Assembly (NCBI GenBank): GCA_036320915.1
Contig: JAXBDG010000004.1
Location: 1,116,001-1,180,000, forward strand
Direction: 5' to 3'
DNA length: 64,000 nucleotides
Source of the DNA: Linnemannia elongata
Lineage: Eukaryota > Mortierellomycota > Mortierellomycetes > Mortierellales > Mortierellaceae
Notes under the pieces: generated by a model
The model's database searches: none
What the model saw: only the letters and a program-made list of their open reading frames with translations
What the model was told of the DNA's origin: nothing
In this document: positions 11,496 to 22,937 of the stretch, piece by piece
Layout: each line of letters starts with the position of its first letter
Numbering within the stretch: position 1 is the first letter of the stretch
Program-made: the position numbers and the translations under genes

Positions 11496-12254
11496 GAGAG
11501 AATCGACCTTTTGCCATGTATCATCACCCGACAACCACATACAGGATACTACAGGAAACAAACCCCTCCTACCCGGAAATGTGTAAAGGCAGCAGGACCC
11601 TGCCTCGACTTTCCTTCCTTTTGTATCATAGACCCATTTCACATCCCACACAAAAGCATTGATCTATTATTAAATTATTTCATACACTGCATCACGGTAG
11701 TCGAAGGCAAAAAGAGCTCTATGAATGTGGGATGAAATGAAGCCAGGTTTACAACACATCGCATCAAAAAATATCTTCCGCTTACTAGGAAGGACTGAGG
11801 GAGAGATCGAAAAAAGGGTCGTTTGACCCTCATCCCAGGCACATGTCGACAAAAGGCGCACCCTATGAGCTCCGTACTAGCCTTGGATCGCCTTCTCGCT
11901 CGTTCCTTTCAGCTTTCTTGTTGAATAGTTTCCACACCTTTCATACAAAGCCGTGGTTGTCCTTTGCAAGACCATAAAAGAAAGGCCGATACCACCGTCA
12001 ATGAATCCACAATACAACCGAATGGACTGACGATGGCGACAAAGAAAATAATTGGCAATACAAACACGAATATATATGATACCTCTTCCCATAAGGGAAC
12101 CATCATACACTCATCTCTTTGATCGTATTTCTTCGCTCTTGAAAGTATTTCTATTTCGTCTTTCTCTACATTCATTCCTGTTCAAACAACAACAATAACA
12201 CAACAACACAACGAAAATCCAATACCATCAACCCTACCACTCCCACTAGCCGTT
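11496..12254. other. spacer between two plus-strand genes
   Basis: A 759-bp region. A TATATATGATA motif near 12069 lies ~185 bp before the ATG at 12255 and may be its TATA element. Minus-strand open frames here are short, start-poor and unlike any family I know, so I see no gene. Confidence 0.45.
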
Positions 12255-15200
12255 ATGAAGCGAGCGATCAAGTCGTTTTTTGGGATCAAGTCAAAGTCGA
12301 AGAAGGACAAGGACCATCTCTCGGAGAATACAACAACGAGTGCTGTTAATTCCACTTTGAACTCAGCAGCAGATCCCCATCGTCGCAGTAGCAACTCAAA
12401 TCGACCCTCCGTCATCGTTCATGACGGCGCCAGTGAGCCCTATGATCCGCGGGCCACTCGAGATATCATCGAGGTTCAACAGCGCCTACATGCCTCTACC
12501 CCCACTTCAGCACAGGTACAGTTCATCGCTTGCATCCATATATCATACAGAAGAAAAGAGACAAGACTAAGAAGCGATAACCGCTGACCGATTCCCCTCC
12601 AACATTCAATTATCAACGTGTTCCTTGCACATCGTTTACTCTTTCACAACCAAAGCAACAGCCGTCCACTCCTTTGCGACCCAGACCCAGACCCTTGTCA
12701 GAAATCGCCCACAATCACAGCAGGACAAGAACAAGGTCTGCCACTGTCGCCAATGCTGAACAGATCGATGTCCAAGCTGCTCGTCGCCTTTACTTTCACC
12801 AACCTCAACTGATCGACCGAGGCGCAGGCGTTGTTAGACCCGTACCAGCTACTCTTCAACCTTCTGAGGGTAGCTCTTCTGACAAGTCCAGCCAGAATGG
12901 TCACATCAAAAGGTCTCAGTCCATCGTAGTTGCTGCTGCTGCTGTCTCTCAGGCAGTGTATGGTAACGGAAACCCGTACCAGACGTATCAATGCGTCGCA
13001 CGTTCGTCCCCTCCTCTTTCAACTACCCACCTTGCCCAAGATCGAGGCTATGGAACAGACCCTCGTCAAGAAGCAGAGCCTGATGACTACGACACCCCTG
13101 CCAGTACCAGGAGCTCATCAGACGGCAGCGATAAGCTGAAGCTGAACCGCAAAACACCTATTTGTGACTTCGGCAGTCTTCGATCGGAACTTTCCACTAT
13201 TGTTGAGGCCAACCGTGATGTTGGAGACAAGCACGAGAATTATCCTGGCAAGGTGAATATTGGCGATAAGGGGGGAGAGCAACCGCAGGACTCGACCGGT
13301 GTTTGCATCCAGACTATCCCATCTCGCCAACAACGCAGTCGTCACCAAAGCCACTTGGACCGCGAGCAGGACTATGGCTATGGACGGGGACAAGGACCTC
13401 GTAAAGCGCCTCAGTATCAAGCGCCAGATGTGGAGCGAACTCTCCCTCCTTTACCCCTTTCAGACCCAGAGCCTATTCCGATTTCGTGGGACGACCCCAA
13501 GAAACGCTTCAGTGTCAACAGTCTGGCTAGTCGATCCATCTTCAACAAGCGGTCAGATTCGGGAGTCGAATCGTCCACCTCCAAAAAGAAGACTCCCTCT
13601 TTCAAGGGCAAAGGTACCGACCGACGCAACACCCAACCCTATGCTTTGACCAATGTATCGCCAAAGGACCGACAGTTCAACGTCGATGTCGACCAATCCA
13701 TAATGGACAACACCATTCCTGACCTGGAGAAACATCCCTATCGCCTCAGTCTCGAGAATGAGCTTCTTGTGGAAGCACGAGTCCATGCACAAAGGCTAGC
13801 CGAGGAGCGGGAATCTGACCAAGCAGGAGCGACCCTTCTTCAGCAACATAATGAGGATGTCACTACAGCACCAGAGGATCCTGTACCAACGATCCTACAG
13901 GAACCCACCTCAGCTACACCTCAGCCTCGACCCCTTTCGATCCAGCCCAAGGGTGACCCTTCTGTCCCTGTCCTCTCCATCACCGACTCTCCTCCTAGTC
14001 GAACCACTTCCAACACCGGAGAGTCAAAGCGACTCTCAAATTCTACCTCTCGCGGAACCTCTCGCGGGACTGCGCGTCGAATCACATACAGTGCTGACTT
14101 TGTAAATGGTCTTCCCAAAGGCCACATTGCTCGCGAATGTAACAGTGAGATTGTCCCCACCAAACGACTCAGTGCCAATTCGGCTAGGACAAATAACACT
14201 TCTGCCAGGAGCTACACCACCACTCATGTTATGACAACGGCGGATAATATGGATGGGGTACCAGGTGGACCAGCCCCAACGGCTGCTACGCTGCTAATTC
14301 GTCCCGAGAGCCGCGGCAAGTCTCCTCGCATCATCAACAAACAGGCATTCGGCAACACGTTTGGTCGATCGTCTGGTATTAGTAGCATCAACAGTGGTGG
14401 TTCGGGCGAGAGTGAGGAGCACGGATCGGAGCAGTTCATGGATGTACGCACCCACAACACCCGAACGATGGATACCAAGCGGTTTGTTGTTGTCACCTCA
14501 AAGGAGCGAGTGCAGGGACGAGATGCGAATCCTGAGCGAGGGATGAGCGAAGTCTTAGATCATTTGTCGGACGTAGCCTTGACTGGACCTAGAGCCGGTA
14601 TGTGAACACACAAACATACATGATCAACCAATACTCCATTAAATATATATTTTCTTCAGTATTCTCATCAATAAAATACACCATCTCGCTCCCTTCACAA
14701 ACATGAATCTAGAGCCAGACTCAATGGTTCGCAGTAATGAGCACCGACTACGGTTGGCAAAAAGACCCACTGTGATACCAGGACAACCTATAGGTCAGCA
14801 CGTATTTGCCGATCCTGAGGACACAATGTCGTCGTGGCTCCAGCCAGCCCGGATGAGATCCTTGGATGTTGTTTTGAGCAGTATCGATTGGTTGCCTTTG
14901 GAGGATATGGACAACTCGCCCTTAGGCTCCAACACACCGATCCATCCAATTCTGTCACTTTACAAGCTCGAGAGAACAGAGCAGTCCCCTTCGACGCCAC
15001 CAGTCGCGTCACCAGCAGATGAGGATGAAGGTAGCGAAGGAGATGAAGCCGCGCCTTGTTCTCTCGACGACAATTGGATCAGTAATTCAGCCATCACCGA
15101 ATCGACAGATAATCCCACCCTCGCTTTGGCGCTTATCGCCGAGCATTCGACTGATGTACAAGCTTATAGATCACCGGTGTTGATCAATGGACTCACTGCC

Positions 15201-15512
15201 GAGGAACTCATCAACAGTATCCGATTCGAGTCTGATCGCGAGGGATCCCCTGGCTTTTATGGTCCTAAGGAATTCGAACGTGACCAGGAAAGGAGACGCA
15301 AGGAAGCTCAAGCGATAAAGGAGCAAGAAAATGCGGCTGCAAAAGCTTCCAAGGCTGCCAAAAATGGTGATACTGCAAGTGGCAGTAATAGGCAAGGGGT
15401 AGCAGGTGTAAGGTCGAGTGAGAGGATAATAGGAATGGTGTCTACACTCTGGTCGCATATATTTCAAACCACTGTTCCAAATACTGCTCCAGCAGCAATG
15501 ACCACAGAATAA
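12255..15512 (+). CDS. large disordered Ser/Thr-rich protein, function unknown
   Basis: Three exons, 12255-12515, 12656-14597 and 14713-15512, join in phase to give about 1000 residues. The N-terminus is strongly basic (MKRAIKSFFGIKSKSKKDKD). Nearly all the rest is predicted disordered by eye: long runs of Ser, Thr, Pro, Gln and Arg, with many SR, RRxS and SP sites typical of phosphorylated scaffold or signalling proteins. Near the C-terminus there is a charged helix (FERDQERRRKEAQAIKEQE) and an Ala/Lys stretch, then a more hydrophobic end (IIGMVSTLWSHIFQTT) that might be membrane- or partner-binding. No catalytic domain is visible. Splicing of exon 3 at CTAG (14712) rather than starting at the ATG at 14703 keeps one continuous frame. 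Its neighbour downstream has the same composition; no shared motif was established. Confidence 0.7.
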
Positions 15513-16086
15513 GAACAAGTTGGGTTTTTTTTACTACACGCTTTTTAAATGGTGTTTGGTGGCGATGGTACTCGACTCATATGCCAATGTGTGGATATGG
15601 TTTCTTCAACAGCATGACTTTGTTAGTTATTCGCCATCGCCGGTTGCATTGGCGGCACTGGCCAGAGGACACATGTTCGTGTGGATATCGTTTGAGTGGA
15701 GAACCATCAGCCAAAAAAATGCAAAACGTGTGTTTGTCTGATCGAAGGCTTTTGCTTCTTGCTCTTTTCCACGCCTCCCGCACGGTCAGAAGTCGTCAAC
15801 CCTCTGCGTTCCTTCTCCTCCTTCCTGTCTTTTTCCCTCCTTTTGAACGCGAGGAGGGGTGTCAGACTGCTCGCATCGTTTCTTTTTATTCCTCCCTTGT
15901 TATTTCACCTTCTTCTCATCCCGTCCTCACCTACATCCTCACTCTCGCCTTTCCTTCCTTTCCACTCTTCCGTCTTCCTTTTCTATACTTTTCAGTCCCT
16001 AATCTATCACCTTTTTGCATCTCCTGGCCTCGTTCATTTCATTTTCATTTTCCACGCCTCAACTCACCCCTTGTTGCATTTAACTC
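15513..16086. other. pyrimidine-rich spacer/5' UTR
   Basis: A 574-bp spacer that is very C/T-rich from about 15740 to the ATG at 16087, as expected for a fungal promoter/leader. Long open frames here are a by-product of the composition and show no family features. Confidence 0.45.
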
Positions 16087-18315
16087 ATGGATGCATCAGA
16101 ATCTCCGCCAAACTCCCCCGACCGTCACCACCAGCGCAACCACTGCCACCACCCTCACCCACGAAGTACTCATGCAGTAGCACCATATCAAACTAACCCC
16201 AACATCGATACCACCAATGCTCTCAATACCCCCGATTCCACTCCTTCTTCGATCACTCATCTCCGGCGCTTCGCTACAGTTCCCAATCGCCACCGCCAAC
16301 ATGTTACTACCCATCACTCAGTTCGACGCGTGAGCAGCAGCGACACCTCTGGTCTCGGTGGTCGAAACAGCCTTGCGGAAACCCTTTCTCCTGTTCAGCT
16401 GCAGCTTTTACAACACCAACAACAGGAGCAAGCAATAGCAACAGTAACTCCTCTTCCTCTCTTTCCTACGACTACAATGAGCCCGGTCTCAGCCTCAACA
16501 CGATTCAATTTTGCGGTATTTTGGAACCCTCAGAGACTATTCTCGGCTGTCCGCCCTGCTTCAACTCCACCCCCCCCTCTTTCCTCTCCTTCGGCTTCAC
16601 CTTCCGCGACATCTCCTACTCCGTCTCCTACTCCGTCTCCGCCGTCATCCTCAGGAACGGTTAGCAGAATGGTTACCTCTGGCGGTACAGACGGAGACAT
16701 CTCGACCCCGACACCAAGCACCATTTCTAAATCCTCGTCCTCGTCATCGATGCTTTCGCTTGCGGCACAAGGCGAATTTTTGAACCAAGACCATAGAGGT
16801 GGCCCTCGCCGGTCTAGTTTGAGTGTCAAGCCTGTTTCTGCATCTACTGCCGTCGCCGCCTCGCCCCCTCCAAATTCTGACCCTGGACTTTTCACGTCGA
16901 GTACGTTTGGTCGCCAGTGCCACCACCAGGATATGTCCCCGACTCGATCCCAGCAATTCCTTGTCTCTGTACCAGGGGGGTTCAACGCGCTTTCCATTTC
17001 AAGGAACGGCGGCAACAGCAGTGACCTGGAGAGCAGGAACAGCAGCATCAGAACCCACAAAAGTGGAAGCGGCAGCAGTGGCTCCGATTCAAGCCCCTGC
17101 TACCCTTCGCCCACCAGCCCCGACTCACCCTCGACCGAAGCAACAGAAGCACTCGAACAAGTCCAGAAGCTAATCGCGCAGGGTCAGGCTCAGCTTGTTC
17201 AGTACACCAAAATGATCCACAAGCACGAGACGGACCAGACTGGGTATGTGACCCTCCAAGGCAGCCAGCAGAAGCGACGAGAGGTCCTTGAAAAGGAGAT
17301 TGAGGTTCTGGAGAACGCTATCCGACAGGGTCCTTCTACTCCTGTGTCGCCGCTGTCGATGTTCTTCTCGTCCGCGAATCCGATATTTGGCCAAGGCGGT
17401 AGTATTGGCTTCACTTCAGGACACGCCGTCACAAGAAAATCCCCGCCCACGTTTTTTTCATGGTCTTCGCCTCCATTCTCCTATGAAGCCGATCAGGATT
17501 ATTATCAAGGACAAGACACTCCCTGTTGCCCGTTCAATGCGGCATCTACAAGAGCTAACGCTCCCACTTCTTCTTCAGCCCCAACCCCTATTGCTACTAC
17601 CCCGATCACCGCTACAACATCAAATGTTGCCCCAACCACGGCCTTTCCGCGCAGGTCATCGACAAGCACAATCTCCACTCCCTATAATCAAAGTTCCTCC
17701 CCTCTCTCACCATCTGATCCATTCGTTCCGAGCGGTCCTACTAGATCCCGATCGACATCCTCGTTGCGTGTCACCTTCTCCGCCCCTGAATCCAGCTCCT
17801 TCCTGTCCTCGCCCTCAAAGTCATATGATTCATGCTTCCAGCTGCAGTCTATACCTTCACCTCAGCCTCTCCTTCTTCCTCCCCTGCCACCACCACCGAC
17901 ACTTTCCACATCATCCCCCGCAGCTGCAGCAGTGCCGTTACAAATGTGTCATCGGTGTAGCCGGAAGTCGACTTTGACGGAGCGACGGGATCAACTGAGG
18001 AATGTCCAACGGAGCATTGACCAAGTCCAACAGAAGATTCATTCTACCAACTCTCAGATCCGACATCTGCAGCGGACGTTTGTGTTGCCGATTGAGACAT
18101 GTCTCCAGGAGGATCAGGAAGAGTTGGAGAGATTGTTGCAGTTGCAAATGCTTCGGTCACAGAGTGAGAGGCAACAGCAGCAGCATCAACAGCAGCAGAA
18201 TGGCGGCGGAGGAAGAGGAAGATCGAGGCTGAGTTCTGGTTCAAGCTCGGGTGAAATAAGTGGAGACGGGACAACAAATACACGCGCATTAGCCCAAAAA
18301 CAGAAACCGATTTGA
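16087..18315 (+). CDS. disordered Ser/Pro-rich protein with two coiled coils, function unknown
   Basis: A single exon of 742 codons. Residues 1-330 are low-complexity Ser/Thr/Pro/His. A first coiled coil runs at about 350-415 (EQVQKLIAQGQAQLVQY then KRREVLEKEIEVLENAI). A Ser/Pro/Thr-rich linker follows. Around residue 618 lies a CHRC motif (MCHRCSRKSTLTE) that begins a second coiled coil (RDQLRNVQRSIDQVQQKI to LERLLQLQML). The end is Gln/Gly-rich. A lone CxxC is not enough to call a zinc finger. Coiled-coil plus disordered regions suggest a cytoskeletal or scaffold protein, but I recognise no family. The 5' leader is pyrimidine-rich and an upstream coding exon cannot be excluded. Confidence 0.65.
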   Translation: MDASESPPNSPDRHHQRNHCHHPHPRSTHAVAPYQTNPNIDTTNALNTPDSTPSSITHLRRFATVPNRHRQHVTTHHSVRRVSSSDTSGLGGRNSLAETLSPVQLQLLQHQQQEQAIATVTPLPLFPTTTMSPVSASTRFNFAVFWNPQRLFSAVRPASTPPPPLSSPSASPSATSPTPSPTPSPPSSSGTVSRMVTSGGTDGDISTPTPSTISKSSSSSSMLSLAAQGEFLNQDHRGGPRRSSLSVKPVSASTAVAASPPPNSDPGLFTSSTFGRQCHHQDMSPTRSQQFLVSVPGGFNALSISRNGGNSSDLESRNSSIRTHKSGSGSSGSDSSPCYPSPTSPDSPSTEATEALEQVQKLIAQGQAQLVQYTKMIHKHETDQTGYVTLQGSQQKRREVLEKEIEVLENAIRQGPSTPVSPLSMFFSSANPIFGQGGSIGFTSGHAVTRKSPPTFFSWSSPPFSYEADQDYYQGQDTPCCPFNAASTRANAPTSSSAPTPIATTPITATTSNVAPTTAFPRRSSTSTISTPYNQSSSPLSPSDPFVPSGPTRSRSTSSLRVTFSAPESSSFLSSPSKSYDSCFQLQSIPSPQPLLLPPLPPPPTLSTSSPAAAAVPLQMCHRCSRKSTLTERRDQLRNVQRSIDQVQQKIHSTNSQIRHLQRTFVLPIETCLQEDQEELERLLQLQMLRSQSERQQQQHQQQQNGGGGRGRSRLSSGSSSGEISGDGTTNTRALAQKQKPI

Positions 18316-20092
18316 TGAAGTGCAATACGCAACCAATCATGGGTTATTATTATCCTTTGTTTGGGTAATTTGGGGCAGGAATGTGACGCGAGATCCTGAA
18401 AATAAAATACAATGGCCAACCGTGGGATGCGTTGAGATCCTTCTAACACAGAACGAAACGAATCGAAATGAATAGAAACAAAACTAATTGCTCCAAATGA
18501 AACAAGAAGGACAAGTCATTTGTTGTAGCTTGTTGATCCTACACGCGACTGGCCTCAAGGGTGGAAAAATGTCTGTTCGGTTTGAATATTCCTTTCAAGG
18601 ACTCAGTGCTGTGCATAACGATGCGTGAAGAAATTCTTTTCAAGAACACAACTCGTTTTCACTGCTATATACGAGCGGACTAATTCAAAACTAAAAAGCT
18701 ATGCCCTTTCATGAGTGATCCATGGAGAGAGCCCTGCATCATGCAACAGCAACAACTCTAACACCGTCCTTTTCTACTATCGTCTATATTTCACGGGATA
18801 GAATAACCCTACCTGTCTCTTCTCATCCCTCGTTGCTACTCCTCTCTCTCCATAAGCAGAAAAGCCGATGGTCATAGCGACAGAAGGTACGGTAACAACA
18901 AAGAAGGAGCGATGGGAGGAGGGGAATGATTTCCCGGCTTTTGCTTCGGCGCCCCCTTTTGGTAATGGAACCTTTAGAGTTTATATGACCAATCAGTGAT
19001 GGGCGAGATCATTTCTTTTTTTTTTTTTTTTCTTTAAGCCAAGGGGCGCCGCGAGTTACCAACTCCTCTAGAGAGACACTCAGTTCGAATGTTAAAGAAA
19101 AAGAATAAGTCATGGAATTAGAGAGAGATGGCTTCTTTCCTTTCGTTGCCAAGCAGTGCGTCTAACGTGTGTGCGTGGTCAGGACAGTTAGTTACATTGC
19201 AACGGCTTTTACACCAATGGACACCTCTTTATGTGCGGTAGTAGATGCAATAGTGCAATAATTGGCTTCACCCACTTTCCTCAGGTTGTCTGTAAGCGCG
19301 AGCATGAATACAACCGCGAATAAACAAATAAACATACGACAGAGGAAATTACAAACGTGAAGCAACAAGGTTTGGACGTTATGCACACACAAATGGGTCC
19401 TAGCACTCCATTATTGACAAAGGGAAAGGCAATTGGGCAATGCCAACTGACTTGGGCTCCATCACAGATAGATATGGATGAAAGGATATGCCCTTCCACA
19501 GCACCGCATTGCAAACAACATCGTCTCACTTTCTATCCCTACTGTGTGTTTTTCTTGACCTCTGTTGGCATTTAAATGAGCATGGGCTGTTGTGTGTAAC
19601 CCTCTTACCCCTGTCTTTTTTATCTCTCTTTCTCACACACACACCCTTGTGCTTTGCTTGCTCACTCTTAATTGCTCCTATTCATCTCATCCTGTTGTAC
19701 ATGAATACCTACCTTCTCAACACCATCTCCTCTCTCCTCCCTCATACATACATATACACACAACCACACTCTCTGTCCTGGCATCTCCTCCCAATCTTCT
19801 TTCTATCTTCATTACTGCGTTTCAATCCATACACCTCTCTTCTTTTTTTTTTTTCTTTTTTTCTTTTTTATTCCTTTTTTCCGTTGCCCCTTCTTCTCTC
19901 TTTGCCTCTCCCAATTGCCACCACACCATTAACCACCTCAACACCCTATTCTTGCATAGTCACTACCTTCCTCCTAACCTCAGCTCCATTCCATCGCCAT
20001 CTCTTTTCTCTCATCTCTTCATCACTCATTCAGCCCCTCATTCACTCTCTCACTCTTCTTTTTCATCTTCGATAAAACCACGCCCATAAGCT
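18316..20092. other. 1.8-kb spacer, promoter side of the FAD monooxygenase
   Basis: I see no gene. It contains a T run at 19017-19032 and a long pyrimidine-rich leader (about 19590-20092) with CT and CA microsatellite-like stretches that probably form the promoter/5' UTR of the monooxygenase. Confidence 0.45.
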
Positions 20093-21228
20093 ATGGCTTC
20101 CAAATTGCACGTTCTTATTGTCGGTTGTGGTACTGCTGGCTTGATGTTGGCAAACTTGCTTGAGAAAGCCTGTATCAGTTATCAGGTTCGCATCCTTTTG
20201 TAGCTTTATTACCTTGCTTCCTCTTTCTCAATGGCAGCACTGTTTAACCGCCACTGTGTACGCGTTAGTAACAAAGAAACAAAGTGTTCACAGTCGATTT
20301 TCATTCTCCTTCCTGCTCTTTCTCTCCCTCCAATTGCTCTCCGAAAATAAAAAAAAAACAACGGATAGATTTTCGAAAAGACGAAAGAGCTCAAGCCACT
20401 CGGCTCTGCAATTGCCTTGACCACTTTATCCCATATCTTCGAGCAGCTTGGCATGTATGACGAACTCATGGCGGTCTCAAAGAAGTTTGGTGCCTTGCAC
20501 CTCATACAAGAGGACCTCAAGCACAGGAATACATTCAATGCTCGTGCCCCAGGACTGGACGTCGAGGAAGTGTATGTCACGACAATGTACCCTCAACCTT
20601 GATTTTAATTTTCTTCATGGTTCATCTAGGGTTGGCACAGCCCAACTCATGCTTTTTTTTTCCCCCGTTTACTCAATCAGTTATGGCGACTATACTCAGG
20701 TCATTGCCCGCTATGACTTGATCCGAGTCCTTCTCAGCCGCGTCCCACCCCGCAAAATCCTTTACAACAAGCGCGTCCTGTCAACTAAGCATGAGGACGA
20801 CGAGGTCATTATTCACTGCCACGATAACACCACATACGGAGGCACCATCCTAGTCGGAGCAGACGGGGCGTATAGCAGCGTGCGCCAGAACATGTACAAG
20901 GAGTTGTCAGTCAAGGGACTCTTGCCCAAGGTCGATGCGAAACCTTTAGGCTACGACTACGATTGTCTAGTGGGCGTAACCAAGCCCCTAGACCCCAAAA
21001 AGTATCCCGTCCTCAATGATGAGTTCTGCGAGTTTCAGATTGTTCTGGGGAAAGAGATTCCGTACTCGGTAAGCCGGACGGTTAACTGGCAGGAATTTGC
21101 AGTGTTACACAGCGACCATTGACCATTGACCATTGACCATTGATAATCTATTCTTAACATCCACATCCCTTTGTTTTTTTATTCGATAATAGTGGTGGTT
21201 CATGCGTAAGAATAAAATGCCAATGCAA

Positions 21229-21270
<42 letters not shown>

Positions 21271-22412
21271 TAGTGATTATTAAGAGCGTACTGAACGTTT
21301 TTGGCCTTACTCACCATTACTCGCTCTTTTTATTCACTCGTTTTTTTTAGCGTTGGCTAATGACACATTGGGTTGGATGGTAACTCAGGACGTAAGAAAA
21401 AACGGCACGGCAGTAGAGCGGAACTTCAGATTTTCGGAGTGGGACCTCGATTCGGCCAAGAACATGTGTGACAAAGTCAGACATCTTCCTTGTCCCTATG
21501 GCGGTACTCTTGGAGATATACTTGACGAGACTCCAAAGGAGGTCATATCCAAGGTCATGCTCGAGGACAAGGTATAACAAGGGAGAAGAAACAGTGCAGA
21601 GGGGGAAAAAAAGGCGCTCATCCAAACGCCGCTATTGGTCTTCTTGTATCTTGCATATCCTTTTGACATCTAATTTGCCATCCGTTTCTTTTCTCATGCA
21701 ATGTCTTAGTTTTTTACCACTTGGTACCACAAGCGCACCGTCCTTCTTGGAGATGGTAAAGTGACCTGATACAAGGTCGAGTGAACATGACATATCTTGT
21801 TTTCCTCTTGTCCTTCGACTAACCAATGCCTCAATGGTTCATCTCTCTCCATTTGCGTACCTTCTCTTTCCTGTTTTTTATGCAGCATGCCACAAGGTGA
21901 GAGGAGATTGCACTCAATGTGACGAAGGATTTTTTGTGTAATGTAACTCGTAATCCACAGCATGGAATGCCCTAACCATTGCTTTATCTCTTGCTCCGAT
22001 CATTGCTTAGATGCTGCCATTTGGTGGACAGGGCGCAACAATGGCCATGCAGTCGGCTGTGACGTTAGCAAACCTCCTTTTCGACATGCGCAATGTCACC
22101 GAGCCTGAGATCACCCGGGTCTTCAAGCAGTACTATGGCGCACGAAGTGGGCCTGGTAAGCTGGCGGTCAACAGTTCGCATAAGACAGGATCCGTGATGC
22201 ACATGCGAGGAACATTTGGAAATGTCTTCAGGCACATCGGCTTCAATTGGATGCCAAGATGGGCGATGAAGAAGGGCATGGACTCTTACAATGGATACAA
22301 GGAACAAATATCGTTTCTTCCGTTCACCAAGTTCCGAGGCACGTTTGTTCCTCGGACGAACAAACCGTCCAGGCGAATGGCCCCAGGTTCGAATATAGCC
22401 ATGGCTGTGTGA
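20093..22412 (+). CDS. FAD-dependent monooxygenase (PHBH/UbiH-like) with two microexons
   Basis: Flavoprotein hydroxylase of the PHBH-like group A monooxygenases; substrate unknown. Eight exons: 20093-20185, 20369-20571, 20681-21068, 21193-21205 (13 nt), 21351-21571, 21710-21755, 21886-21896 (11 nt) and 22011-22412, giving 458 residues. The N-terminal FAD fingerprint is VLIVGCGTAGLMLANLLEK, the second motif is LVGADGAYSSVR, and the third, GDACHKMLPFGGQG, is assembled across exons 6-8. Exon 4 supplies WWFMP, which bridges IPYS to LANDTLGWMV; without it the frames do not connect. Intron 3 carries four tandem copies of ACCATTG near 21115-21143 and intron 4 a 39-bp A run. The C-terminal ~90 residues are basic and may contact membrane or partner. 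A decayed partial copy follows immediately downstream, so this locus has been duplicated. Confidence 0.9.
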
Positions 22413-22937
22413 ACACAAGTATGGATCCTCTATCCTTACCAATTGATACCCTCTCACTATTGTCATCACAAACGTAGACAATAGTAAAAAAAAATCCACA
22501 TACTTTTTTATCAATTGAGTACTTCCTCACCCGTGAAAAACGACGAAGGGAAGGTGAACTGCTGTCGACATAGGGATAGAGAAAAGAATTGGCATTGCAT
22601 TTCTCTTTTTTTTAGGTGTGTTTGACAACATAGGCCTATTATCTTCCTCACTTCTCCAATCCCACTCTCCAATTCACACCCCTTCCACTGTACAGTACAG
22701 TCAGAACAGTAACCATAAGTTGTAGTTAGATTTGGCTCCCATGAAAAAATGGCAGTATTCAAGAAAAAGCCGAAGCAAAGTAAAGCTCTTTTTGGTGGCG
22801 TGTGCATCGTGAGACTGCACTCAAAAGATGTCGAATCATACCATTCTTTTTTTTTAGGAACAACTCTTCTGGTAGGATCAAGCAATGAAAGAACGTCAAC
22901 GTGAAGTTAACAATTGCCAAACGATTCATCATTGCAG
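22413..22937. other. spacer between the monooxygenase and its decayed copy
   Basis: A 525-bp region holding the 3' UTR of the intact gene and DNA where the missing 5' exons of the duplicate would be expected. No coding similarity to exons 1-2 of the intact gene is visible here. Confidence 0.4.

Noticed and set aside
10935..11651. Minus-strand 238-codon frame opposite the secreted protein
   Set aside because: Antisense to a gene with a clear signal peptide and biased codons.
11670..12175. Hydrophobic minus-strand frames in the spacer
   Set aside because: Short overlapping frames with no start context, family feature or splice signals.
14703..15512. A separate gene starting at the ATG at 14703
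   Set aside because: A CTAG acceptor at 14712 joins this frame in phase to the preceding exon through a good GTATGT donor, so it is the last exon of the upstream gene.
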